DNA of 64,000 bases from Lycorma delicatula. Lineage: Eukaryota; Arthropoda; Insecta; Hemiptera; Fulgoridae. Below, in pieces: positions 40,740-52,010 of this stretch. Position 1 is the first letter of the stretch; each line of letters opens with the position of its first letter. The position numbers were made by a program, and so were the translations under genes. The stretch is from contig NC_134463.1 in the NCBI RefSeq assembly GCF_047948215.1, positions 57,046,201-57,110,200 of the forward strand. Direction: 5' to 3'. The notes beneath the pieces were generated by a model, which saw only the letters and a list, made by a program, of their open reading frames with translations, ran no database searches and had not been told where the DNA came from.

Positions 40740-41735
40740 CTTATATTATTATTATTATTATTATCTTTTATGACTGCATAGGATCACTTTAGTCGGTCCA
40801 TTATTCAAGTCTCTTTGATGAGACTGTTTAGGCCTTGCGGTCCTTCCAGTACTTTTTAGTTTTTGTTAAAAATGTTTATGTTGTGAGTTTTTTCTTGTGA
40901 GTGTGAAGCGAGTGTTTTGTTCTTGATATTTTTGTTTAATTTTATTATATCTGTGGCATCTACTAGTATAAGGCCAATTTCTTTCAGATCCTCTCTTATT
41001 TCTCTGATCTATCTGCTTCCAGTCTTGGTGTGAGTTGAGATTGTACTGTACTAGTTGTTTCAGAAGTCTTGAATCTTGCATCCTCATGATATGTCCAAAG
41101 AATCCTGTTCTCCTCTTACACATGGTATCAGTGATGGGTTTTAACTCTTTGTACATGACTTTGTTGGGCACAATCCACCAATGTCCACCTTTCTGGTACT
41201 TTTTATTGATGCAGGTTCTTCCAATTCTTCTTTCAATCTTCTGGAGTCTGACTGTCTTTAATTATTTGTTTGGGTGGAAGAGTGTTTCTGCTGAGTGGCT
41301 TCTGGTTTTATAACTGTGTTGTAGTGTCTTATTTTTGTGTTTATTGATAGGAATTTTTTATAGTAAGTGTAAAAGGTTAATTTTCTAGTTAGTTTTTTCT
41401 TCTTCTTTGGATTGAGGTTTTTTTTCGTTTAAGCTGTTTGTTACTATTTTCTCTTATTAAATTGGGTTACTATTTTGATTTTATTACTGTTTATGTTTAC
41501 TTCATTTAATCATGTTGGTTTTTGGGGAATAAGTACTGTCTTTTCGAATGAAATTTTGAGGCCAATTTTATTTGCAATGTTTTGGAGTTCTATCTGTGAT
41601 TTAGCTTTGTCAAAGTCGTTAGCAAAGTGGTTGTGTTTTAGCAGCGCCAAGTCATCGGCAAAGCCAAGACAGTTTGTTTTGATTTTTCTGTTTATTTTTA
41701 TTTTTGGGAAGGATCTTTAGAGTCATTTCTTCATT
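40740..41735 (-). pseudogene. Second LINE family: reverse-transcriptase palm to 3' end
   Basis: Minus-strand pieces: NCLGFADDLALLKHNHFAND (palm, with the FADD catalytic motif, about 41690-41630), NIANKIGLKISFEKT, then MYKELKPITDTMCKRRTGFF and GHIMRMQDSRLLKQLV (41155-41040). The 3' end reads CCTATGCAGTCATAAAAGAT followed by an (ATA)n tail at 40745-40763, a common LINE terminus. It differs from the CFDP2-like family next to it. Confidence 0.65.
40745..40763. repeat. (ATT)n microsatellite tail of the LINE
   Basis: Short ATT repeat at the 3' end of the minus-strand LINE. Confidence 0.8.
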
Positions 41736-41769
41736 ACCATTTCTTATATTTTATATATATATTTTTTTT

Positions 41770-43640
41770 AAAATGAATTTAAAAAATTTGTTTTAAAACA
41801 CTGAACATTTTATTCTGGTCTATGTTATCAAATGCCTTTTCTAAGTCTATAAATGCCTTTCTGCCATTCAAATCTTTTAATGCTCTCTTAAATTCAGATC
41901 TCAGTATTGTTTCTCCCATTTCATCCTCTTCAACTTCCTCTTCTTCCTCTATAACACCATTTTCTAATTCATTTCCTCCGTATAACTCTTCAATATATTC
42001 CACCCACCTATAAACTTTACCATTCATATTACAAATTGGTGTACCATCTTTGTTTAACACATTACTAGATTTTAATTTATGTACCCCAAAATTTTCTTTA
42101 ATTTTCCTGTATGCTCACTCCATTTTACCAATGTTCATTTCTCTTTCCACTTCTGAACACTTTTCTTTAATCCACTCTTCTTTCGCCAGTTTGCACTTCC
42201 TGTTTATAGCATTTCTTAATTGTCGGTAGTTCCTTTTACTTTCTTCATCACTAGCATTCTTATATTTTCTACGATCATCCATCAGCTGCAATATATCATC
42301 TGAAACCCAAGGTTTTCTACCAGTTCTCTTTGTTCCGCCTAAGTTCGCTTCTGCTGATTTAAGAATTTCCTTTGTAACATTCTCCCATTCTTCTTCCACA
42401 TTTTCTACCTTATCTTTTTTACTCAGACCTCTTGCGATGTCCTCCTCAAAAATCTTCTTTACCTCCTCTTTCTCAAGCTTCTCTAAATTCCTCCGATTTA
42501 TCTCACACCTTTTCTTCAGGTTTTTAAACCCCAATCTACGTTTCATTATCACCAAATTATGGTCGCTATGAATGTCTGCTCCAGGGTAAGTTTTGCAATC
42601 AACGAGTTGATTTCTAAATCTTTGCTTAACCATTATATAATCTATCTGATACCTTGCAGTATCGCCTGCCTTTTTCCAAGTGTATATTCTTCTATTATGA
42701 TTTTTAAACTTTAAGTCTGTTACCTGTTTCATTTCTTCTGATCAGTTCATATTCACCCACAATATTTCCTTCCTTACCTTTTCCAGTGCTTGCATTCCAA
42801 TCTCCATTTATTATTAAATTTTCATCCCCTTTTATATGTTTAATTTCTTCATCAATTTCTTTGTATACGCACTCTACCTCATCATCATCATGGGCACTTG
42901 TAGGCATTAGATGTTAACAATCATTGTCGGCTTAGGTTTTGATTTAATCCTTATTACAATGATTCTGTCGCTATGCATTTTGAAATACTTTACTCTCTTC
43001 CCTATGTTCTTGTTCATCATGAGATCTACTCCTACCTTCCCTTTAATTGAAGCTGTGTTAATTATTCTAAAATCACCTGACCAAAAGTCGTTTGCCTCTT
43101 CCCACTAAACCTCGCTAATTCCTACTACATCTATATTTAATCTATCCAATTCCCTCTTTAAATTTTCTAACCTACCAACCTTTTTTAGACTTCTAACATT
43201 CCACGCTCTGACTCATAGAAAGTTATTTTTTTATTTTTTAGTGATCCCTTCCTTAGTAGTCCCCACCCAAATATCTTAACGGGAGACTAGTTTACCTCAA
43301 AAATTCCAAAATATTTTACCAAGGAAAACCTTGATTTTCCTTCTTTGTTATATGTAAATGCAGAGAGTTACATTTTTGTGGAAAAAAAGCAGCTGTAGTT
43401 TTCCATTGCTTTCAGCTGTGCAGTACTCAAAAGACTGAATGATGTTGATATGGCCGTTTAAGTCCTCCTGGCCTATGCCCTTAACAACTACTGAAAGAAC
43501 TGCTGCCCTCTTTCAGGAATTATTCTTTAGTCTGGCTCTCAACAGATTCCTTTCCGATATGGTTGCACCTTCGGTCCTGCTACTCTGTATCACTGAGCAC
43601 TCAAGACCCCTCACCATCAGCAAGGTCTTATGATTCATAG
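41770..43640 (-). pseudogene. CFDP2-like LINE: endonuclease and start of RT, with internal deletion
   Basis: Minus strand from 43210: RAWNVRSLKKVGRLENLKRE, RLNIDVVGISEV (AP-endonuclease start), KGKVGVDLMMNKN, NLIINGDWNAS (catalytic NGDxN), YQIDYIMVKQRF, GADIHSDHNLVIMKRRL (SDHNLV, end of endonuclease), then a long charged linker. The RT start SEFKRALKDLNGRKA is joined directly to FIDLEKAFDNIDQNKMF, skipping the residues that normally lie between, so there is an internal deletion. 43215-43640 is probably its 5' leader. The 3' half is absent on this side. Confidence 0.75.
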
Positions 43641-43649
43641 TGGGAGAAC

Positions 43650-46600
43650 TAATATTTAATAACTACTATTACTTAATACTTAATATTAAATATTGACAAA
43701 TATTTATGGAACTATTAATAATTAAAAAATTTTAATTGATGTAATTTTTTAATTTTCAAACTTGTTTATGTTAAAGAAAATTTTATTGAATATATTTATA
43801 TGCATACGCTTACATATCCAAAAATATATATTTAAGGTACATGGCAAAAACTAGGTTAAGATAATATTGATTAATCCTCAGCCCTAAATTTGACGACTTA
43901 AAACTTTGAAACTTTTACTTAATATGTAAGTACTTTTATTTTAAAGTTTAATTTTAAAAATTAAAAATTGCTACAATTACTTCCCTTTTTTAATCTGTTC
44001 AAAATTTAACAGCATCAATGCCCATAAATCTTTTACTGAGCCATTTTTTAAGATTTTATTTTGACCCAATTGGGAGATAATATTAATCAAAATACAGGCC
44101 AAAGTGTGGGTACACATAATTCTTACAAAGTTTATATTTTTTTAGAGGTTTTTTTGGAGTAAGGGGGTTGTAAAATGCTGACTAACACAAAAAATCTGAT
44201 ATCAAAATTTTGAACCTATCTCTGTATGTAACTTCCCTTCATAGCTGCTACACAGCAACTGTAAACTATAACCGAGAAAATAAAAGGGAAACTAGTAAAC
44301 AATAAACTAGTAAGTGCAATTTGTTAAACAATTTGTCTGTATTTTGCTGCCATGATTCAGTCAAATGAATTATTTTATTTACTATTACTGTATAGAAACT
44401 GTGTACAGATACTGGATGTAATTCCTGTAGGTAACATCTATGCATCATTAATATAAAATCCAGGCAAAGGCTTGGTCTCCTGTTGGAAGGGAGATTACAT
44501 AATAATTATAATATGTGTTGGGATTTATTACAGTATTTTTATAACAAAAGATATTCCATCTGTAACATATACCCTACCTATATGCAAGTATAATTACTCT
44601 TTTTATCCAAACTGTGCATTCTCATTATTTTGTATATAAAACTTTAATTCCTATTATTATATCATTCTAATACTTTATTAAGAAAACCAGCTGCAGTAGC
44701 ATGCTATAGTCACAATACAGCAGAATACAAATGCCGATGATGGCTGCAAAATTAATAAAAAATTGTTTTTATATAAAGAAAAAACTTACATTAAAAATTT
44801 ATTTTTCATTATATTTTATAAGTACTTACTGACTAGAATTATTTACAGCTCTCAATATATTTTTAGTTTATTTGTATTATAAAGTAGTGAATTACTTCAA
44901 TGCATATTTACTAAAATTAAAACTTCTTCAAAATTACTTTTCTTGATTCATTTTTCTGTTTATATATTCTTTTATCTGGAAAAAATTAGTAATTAAATTA
45001 TATTCTTTTCCTTTTTACTGTTCTAAAGATTTAAATTTTAAATAAATTCTATTTCTGTTAATTTATTACTTTTTGTATGTAAATCAGTTAAAAGTGATTC
45101 AATTAATAGGCTAATTCAAAATAAATAAACAAATAAACATGGTCAGCTGTTGGCTGTTTTTCTGACTTCTAAATGTTATTTTGTATTTAATATTATATTA
45201 TTTATTCAGTTAACAGTTCATTATATTTGTTTTTGCATGTTTAATGTTAAAAGCGTTTTATTTATATTGTATTGCTGAGTCATTGGTAATTTTTTTTTAA
45301 GTCACAAATTAATATTAGTAAATCTGATTTGTAACACATTTTTACCTTTTAAATAAATTTACTTTATACATCTTGAAAAAACCCTTGAAAACTCATCATT
45401 TTTTAAAAAAATGATGAGTTTATTTAACATGATTTAAATGATTAAGTTTATTTCACGTGCTTACACAATTATTTTATTATTTTTAAGCAATTTAATTTAT
45501 ACTCATTCATTTTTCATTTTTCCTATGAATATAATTAACGTTTAATCTCTGAAAACTAGAATTTAGTTTTCTTGGTCTGGCAACAGACTTTAGATTAAAA
45601 TCTAACCAAACAATATACTGTACAAACCATGTTGTATAAATCACCTTATTTTTATAAGTACAATTTCTTAAAGAAAAATTATGTTCTGTAATATTTTTTA
45701 ACTTTTAAACGATTTACATTTTAGAAAGAGAGGGAAATTCAGGTTTACCTAGTACTGAGCAAAACTGGTCTTATGTCGGGCATTAACCATTGGAAGGTAC
45801 ATCATTATTTCAACTTTTTTTAGCAATTCTAAAACAGGAAAGACAGGCTCCAGACAATCTAAGCAATGAATTGGTTGCCTTGTTAATTACTAGAAGCTGG
45901 CAGCATGATGGCGCAGTTGGGGCCTGAACAGCAGCTGACAAAATCCCTAAAGTATCAGGCCAAGGTGTTAGGAGTGAAGGATATTGAAAGGGGTGTATAG
46001 AAGTACATAATAATATACTAATAGAGGTATATCTGTTCAGAGTAGCCAGAAATTATATTAATTGGTTCAAAAGAAGGAGGGGGTTTCTCTCAAAATTCAA
46101 TCTTTTGGATTGAATTGAGGATCCTTCTTTGAATTGACTTGAGTATGCAGGTTTTTATCATAACCAGTCACAATAAAGGAGGTTCTCAATTTGGCTCTTA
46201 AGTAATTTTTTTAAGCCAAATTAATATTTATTTTCTTAATCAAATGGGCATATTGATGATTTTATAGAAGAAATTACTCTGGTAAGTTCCATTGTAGGTT
46301 TTTCTGATAATAAATCAAACAGAAAATGTTTAAACAAATTATATAGAATAGTTAATTGTTTGTGTTTATGGTTTACATATTTTTTTTTTTTTACATATTG
46401 AGATTTTTTTTTAATAATTGCCTAGAACTGGATCATTGTAGCACAATGACATATTTTATGTCATCAGAAATTTAAAGTATTTTCACATGAATATTAAGAA
46501 AAATTGGTTATAGAACTTATAATAGAAAATAGCTTATTCCTACATTCTAAACATGATTATTTTCTAATATTCTTTATTTCTTTTAAGATATAAATTTCTG

Positions 46601-46900
46601 CTTTTTATATGATCGTGCGCACACTGTTTTTCGAATGGACTTTGTTTTTTGTAGGCCTACTGTATTTTAAATAAAATTAAAAAACTATTAAGTAGACTTA
46701 AAAATGCATAAAACAGACATAAAATATATATACTATAAATTGAAAATTATTCTTTCAATTCCTCCTTAAGTTCAACATTCAAATTTGATGCTAGATTAAG
46801 AACTAATAGTTATTTTTAATTAAGAGTTGATAGTAATTTTTAATTTGAAATCAAAATTATATCTTGAAAACTGGAGAATTGATAAAGAATTAATTTTCAA
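43650..46900. other. Intergenic region, no gene recognised
   Basis: AT-rich. It contains a perfect palindrome at 45390-45420. The 45720-46190 part is more complex but shows no motif that I recognise. It could hold 5' exons of either SLC26 gene. Confidence 0.4.
45390..45420. repeat. 31-bp near-perfect palindrome
   Basis: AACTCATCATTTTTT faces its complement AAAAAATGATGAGTT around a single A. It shares the ACTCATCATT core with the hairpin at 3989-4036. Confidence 0.85.
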
Positions 46901-47099
46901 TTTTTCGTGTGTATTTTAATGTTGAAATACCTTACCAAAACAACTGCACACACCACACATGGTAGCGCGATACGTATCCGATTTGTTACGTTACGTTGGT
47001 ATCGGTGCTATAAATTCATAGGTCAATTGAAAGTGAGTACATTGTATCTGACAAACTAATCACTGCATGCACAGCCTCACAGCTCATTAATAATAAACA

Positions 47100-47567
47100 A
47101 CTACAATGTATAACCAGGCCTCGCAGCCTGAACAACAAAGCTGGCTGTATACTTGCCCAGATCTGTCAGAGACACATCCAGCCTCCTCTTGCATCCTCGC
47201 CGTTCGCACTACTATAGTGTTTATCTACTGTTTCGGAGCTAACGGTTTACTACAAAACAAAACATATAAAAAACCAAACGGCGGAAAAAGGTTAGAGGGT
47301 GAATAAAGAGAAAAAGGTGTTCTGTTGTTGTTTTGACGGGTTTTATTTTCCGTACCGCCGTGCGACTCCGGCAGCAGGCCTAACGTCTCTGTGCCCCGTT
47401 AGTCTCCAGCGGCCGATTCCACCAATCCGGGTGCTCCTTCTATCGATATTGCTCGCTGCCGTGTCGTATGCGAGGTGTGAGGCTAGATCTATCTCCGATA
47501 GATTCAGGTATCCAGCCGGCTTTGTTACTCGAGCTGCGAGGCCTGGTTGTACTTTGTATTTTTCGGA
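47100..47567. repeat. Imperfect inverted repeat (about 82 bp arms) upstream of the viral remnant
   Basis: 47100-47184 matches the complement of 47486-47567. The best block is AACCAGGCCTCGCAGC in both arms, followed by matching GAxxAACAAAGCxGGCTGxATAC and GAGAxAxATC-type blocks with scattered mismatches. The loop is about 300 bp and GC-richer than the host. It ends just before the densovirus-type capsid remnant, where an ambisense densovirus would have its terminal repeat. No LTR or transposase motif was found. Confidence 0.6.
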
Positions 47568-47614
47568 GTAGGGGTTACATATATAAGTGGACCCGTACAA
47601 GCTATAGACGAATC

Positions 47615-49290
47615 AGTATGAATTTTCCTGGACATAATTATCTCGGTCCTGGTAATCCTATCGATAACTAACTGCCAGTCAATATAGATGATCAGATCAC
47701 CCTTGGCACAACAGAGCATACAAGTCAGCCACAGAACATTATCATATATATTCGGCCGATCGAGACGCTAACCGCCGCAACCTCTCCTATTTCAAACTTA
47801 CAATCAGACAAAATAACCCAGCAATTGCGACTCCTCCGGAAAAGGGGACGCATTGCTCCCTCCTTACAGGTAGTGCCCCGTTGTGGCGTATTCCTGCTAG
47901 CCTATTAAAGAGTTAGCACCGAAAGGACTTCAGTGGACGGTCTGAAGGGGAATTACGTCGGGAGGACAGGCTTCATAAGCCTAGCCTTCCGCGGTCGGCC
48001 CATGAAATGGGTTCGATAACGCTGGTTCAACAACGGATTGGAATGCAATTAAATCCGTCTTAAATTCACTAAAATAATAATAGACAAAAATTGAAAAATT
48101 AGATCCGAGATTAAAAAATAACCTTTTAAAAAAACAAGCCCGATTAGAAAGATCCAGCAGCAAGGGACTCTGTCCAGGTTCTGCGATAAAGTAGGGAGAT
48201 AGACTCCTGCCAACTTTGCATTCCCTAACCGCCGATTTACTAGGGATTTCCTTCGGACTGGAAATTGGCATAGCCTGGCGGGGCTAAAGGTCTTGCGAAA
48301 AAGTATGTCATTGAATCAGTCACCGGAGTCCTTTATCCAAAAATGTCACGAACCCGTACATCAGATACGGAGATGAGCGACGAACCTCAAACAAAAGTGG
48401 CTAAATTAGATAAAACATCGGCGAGTTCCGGCACAGAGGCGACATCATTCATTCATCGGCCGAAAGCCGGCGCTTATAAGACAAGAAAACTACGTTTTAA
48501 CCACAATAGATTTATGTGGACCTGCAGTTACTAGTTCCAGCATCTGAACGAGAAAGTGCATTGGACGAAAGCTATGCCGACGGCCGAAGGAAAACCAGCT
48601 GTAGCGGCAACATACAAGAATATCGGCTACATGACCACTCCTTTATCCTACGTTCTAATGGACATCATACTATGGTATCTCTCTCCGGCCGGATTCGACA
48701 ACTTACCGTTTGGCAGTTAAGTGAAACGTGTACAGTGTTCAGTGACACCGGTTGGTTTTAGATTACCTTTTGTAACAAATAGTGCTCAAATAACTAATGA
48801 AAATAGTGAACATTTCGCCTTACTAGGGACAGCGTACGGTTTATGTAATAAATACCAGGGTGTTAATTGTAAATATCAATACATTTCAGATAATCCAATG
48901 ATTCCTATACAAATACACTTCAATAATCCTTGCGATGATGTATCCGAGTGGTCGGTGGTAAGGCAACAGCATCTACTATTGATTATAATGCTGTACCCAC
49001 CAGTTTCAGTAATCAATAGCCGCCAAAACAACTTTATGTACAGCATTACTATAATGATAGCGGCGAAGATACATTACCTGAAATAATGAAATATCTAAGA
49101 AATGGTAACGCCAACCCACCGTTATTATATGAATATAGACCGCAAGTACGTGTTTTAAAACCAATGAAACCCTTTTCCCCTCTTTAAAAAAGTTTAATAC
49201 CACGATTGGTCACGGTATTAAAAATTTCTGCATTATACAATTTGATGCTAGCTCAAAAACTAGAATCGATTTAAAAGATCGCACGAGTTA
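47615..49290 (+). pseudogene. Endogenous densovirus-type capsid (VP) remnant
   Basis: Three collinear parts on the plus strand, interrupted by stops and shifts, resemble the structural protein of insect densoviruses (Parvoviridae). (1) 47617-47720 contains the YLGPGN calcium-loop motif of the VP1 phospholipase A2 domain; the expected HDxAY catalytic motif is not preserved, and a stop follows shortly. (2) 47880-48530 is a charged linker with stops. (3) 48520-49160 matches the capsid core: LVPASE, TTPLSY, WYLSPAGFDNLPFG (stop right after, near 48718), CSVTPVGFRLPF, then GTAYGLCNKYQG. Composition is GC-richer than the flanks in its left half. A Helitron begins at 49291, and similar sequence may resume for about 65 bp after 51470. 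No NS (replication) gene is seen. The copy is non-functional. Confidence 0.68.
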
Positions 49291-49756
49291 TCCTTACTAA
49301 TATTATAAATGTGAATGTGAGTTTATTTGTTACGCTTTCATGCATAAACTACTCAACCGATCATCATGAAACATCGTACACATATTTTCAAAGGTATTGC
49401 GAAGGACATAGGACACTTTTTAGTAAAAAAAAAAAACAATATTTTTTCGGGAGGGTAAAAAAATTTATGCTGGTAGGTATGATCGTCCTACAAAAAATTT
49501 GACCAAATTCAACGCCATCTGGCGTTCCAGTAAGTAAATGAAATAAAGTGCCGATCGAACACTGTAATACCGACGGTCATGTCACTATTCGATTGGGCAT
49601 AGTGATTCTGCTGTTTCGAATCCTTCTATATTTATTGTTATTCTTCTGTCACTTCTAAGTAATACTAAAAATTTTCCAATTTTTGTGGTTAGGTGCCTGT
49701 TTATTGTTTTACTTCTAACGCTATTTTCAGTTTTTACTATGTTTTTTTTTTCAAAA

Positions 49757-51462
49757 ATGCCTCGGAAGCGCAAATCTAATCTGTCCAGGGATTCATCACG
49801 GGCCCGGGCGGCAAAAGTTGCTCGAACTCAAGAATCTTCCGCTCATGCAGAACTAAGACAACAACAAGCGAGGCGACTATGTGCTTTGAGAGCTGGTGAA
49901 ACAACTTTTCAGAGACAAGAAAGGTTAGATGAGCAAGCTGAAAGCCAAGCTACCTTAAGAGCAGCTGAAACGCCAATTCAAACACAAATTCGTTTAGAAA
50001 GACAAGCTGAACAGCAGGCAGCTATAAGAGCGAGAGAAACTCCAGAACAATCGCAGGCGAGAAGAATCGTTCATGCAGAAATGCAAATCGCGCGCCGTCA
50101 AAATTTCATGCGTAACAATTGGTCTGTATTTAATAATTCTGGATTTCAATATGATCCTTCACTTGAATACCATAAGCATTCTTTAATTGGTATTGCTTCA
50201 ATGAATAGAAAATGTCAGCATTGCGATGCTTTGAAATGGAAAGATGACACTGCTGGAATGTGCTGTTCCAGTGGTAAAGTTTCGCTTCCTTTACTTGGTG
50301 AACCAGAGGAGCCTTTGAAAACTCTATTAAGTGTTACAGATGAGTCGAAGCAATTTTTAAGTAAAATCAGAAAGTATAACTCTTGCTTCCAAATGACATC
50401 CTTTGGAGTAGATAAAGTGATAAGAATGCCCGGATTTTCATCGACTTTTACTGTACAAGAACAGATATATCATCAAATTGGATCACTTTTTCCAGCAGAT
50501 AATGAGCAGCATAAATTTTTGCATGTGTATTTTATGGGTGATGAAGAAAATGAAGTAAACCGTCGTTGTCAGTATATTGAAGGAGTCGAAAGAGATACAG
50601 TATTGAAAATTCAACGATTGTTACACAGCCCCAATTTGTTGGTAAATACCTTTAAGAGTGCAATAGAAAACTGGCCTCCAGATAATTACATAGTGGTCAT
50701 TCATGCTGATCGGACTCCACGTGGCGAACATGAGAGGCGTTATAATGCGCCGATGATCAATGAGGTTGCTATTTTGGTTACTGGTGACCCATGCTCTCTA
50801 CGAGACATAGTGTTACGGGCACATGATAATACGCTGAAACGCGTCGCCGATACTCATAAATTCTATAATGCTTTGCAGTACCCGTTAATTTTCAGTAAAG
50901 GTGAGCCAGGATATCATTTTAATATTCCAGTCATTAATCCAACAAGACAGCTAGTTCCCAATGAAAAAGTTTCCTGCATGGATTTTTATGCGTACCACAT
51001 GATGCTTCGACTTCAATCTCCTTTCGCGGTCAAGGCAATTCTTTCATCAATTCTTGGTAGATATGTATATTAAAGTAGAGAGCGAACGTCTTCGTTACAT
51101 TTCTATAAACCAGACGAAATTACGAGCTGAAAATTGCATTCATCTATAAGATGCGCCAATCGCATCTTATAGATGAATGTAATTTTGGCGATAGTAATAT
51201 TAGACCTAACGACATAGACAAGATGGTTATTCTGCCTTCTACTTTTGTGAACAGGCCCCGTTATCTGCATGAATACACTCAAGACGCTTTCTCTTATGTA
51301 CGAACTTACGGCAGGCCTAACCTCTTTGTAAATTTTACCTGTAATCCTTCGTGGCAGGATGTAACTAAAGAGCTAATGCCCGGGCAAATAGCCAATGATC
51401 GACATGACATAGTTGCTCGCGTATTTCGTTTAAAGGATCACTGCGAGCGAAGCCGTGGGTAA
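49757..51462 (+). pseudogene. Helitron RepHel N-terminal part (Helitron-like N domain), frameshifted
   Basis: The open frame at 49757-51073 starts MPRKRKSNLSRDSSRARAAK, then Arg/Glu-rich repeats of a QARR...ERLDEQAESQATLRA type (about residues 40-130). Next come a zinc-finger-like CQHCDALKW...GMCCSSGKV and the Helitron-like N domain (FTVQEQIYHQIGSLFP, YFMGDEENEVNRRCQYI, PRGEHERRYNAP, FYAYHMMLRLQ). A shift near 51050 leads to frame 51151-51462 (DIDKMVILPSTFVNRPRYLH, YTQDAFSYVRTYGRPNLFVN, FTCNPSWQD, DRHDIVARVFRLK). The HUH nuclease motif that should follow is missing. Confidence 0.85.
51137..51179. repeat. 19-bp perfect inverted duplication inside the Helitron ORF
   Basis: CATTCATCTATAAGATGCG (51137-51155) is followed by CCAAT and its exact complement (51161-51179). 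It falls at the break between the two Rep frames and disrupts the protein. Confidence 0.92.
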
Positions 51463-51534
51463 AAGCTAGTATCAATATAATAGTAGTTTATTACCGCCGA
51501 TTATGCCGTATCACAACCTACATCGTCTCATTTA

Positions 51535-52010
51535 AAAAAAAAAGATAAGTTTTCAACCCTTGAAAATTTAGAAAACATTTAAGGGCGAAATTTTGTATCG
51601 TTAATTTAAAAAATAATTTTCACATTTTCAATCCACAGATTATGATTATTTCAAATGGTTTAAAAAGTGATACACATAATTTTATACTTATTTTTGTTTG
51701 ACTGAAATTTAGAAAAAGTACTACCCCAAATGGTTTTTCGCACCTACCGAGTGAAGGAGTGGGCGGATTTTAATTTTCTTTTCACCAAAATCGGGTTGTC
51801 AATTAATGTAATTAAATGTTACCATTGCTATTTAAGATTTTTGAGTTGAGGTAGGTGTAGGGGTTCCACCCCTTTAAAAATAATTTTAAAAAGGTTTCCT
51901 ATCAAGAGTGGTATACACCCTGCAAACAGAAATACAATGGGACTTATAGCTGTTGAATAATAAATGTGGTAACTTTTCAAATGATCACCCAGTATATTGA
52001 TTTTTTTTAT
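51535..52010. repeat. Possible unclassified repeat
   Basis: Less AT-rich part 51720-52010 (CACCTACCGAGTGAAGGAGT, GGTGTAGGGGTTCCACCCC) ending AAATGATCACCCAGTATATT. It looks like interspersed repeat sequence; no second copy is in this window. Confidence 0.3.

Larger units (their letters stand above)
49291..51469 (+). mobile_element. Helitron, 5' and 3' ends present, helicase lost
   Basis: Starts TCCTTACTAATATTATAAAT after an A, and ends in a short GC hairpin (GCGAGCGAAGCCGTGGGT) followed by AAAAGCTAG with a T next: the A/T insertion site and CTAG terminus of a Helitron. At 2179 bp it is far shorter than an autonomous copy. It encodes only the front of the RepHel protein (49757-51462). The PIF1 helicase is absent between the last coding block and the 3' end, so it is a deletion derivative. 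It sits inside the densovirus-type remnant. Confidence 0.85.

Noticed and set aside
40740..43640. One single LINE spanning both parts
   Set aside because: The palm and tail at 40.7-41.7 kb belong to a different family from the endonuclease at 42.1-43.2 kb, whose usual tail (FEMWCYRRMLKI...NQSND) is seen at 39.2 kb instead.
46920..47340. LTR of a gypsy-like retrotransposon (TGTTG start, TATAAA, AATAAA)
   Set aside because: No second LTR, primer-binding site or gag/pol sequence follows; an inverted repeat and capsid-like sequence follow instead.
47343..47719. Minus-strand ORFs in the viral region
   Set aside because: They show no family motif and are antisense to the inverted repeat and the YLGPGN segment.
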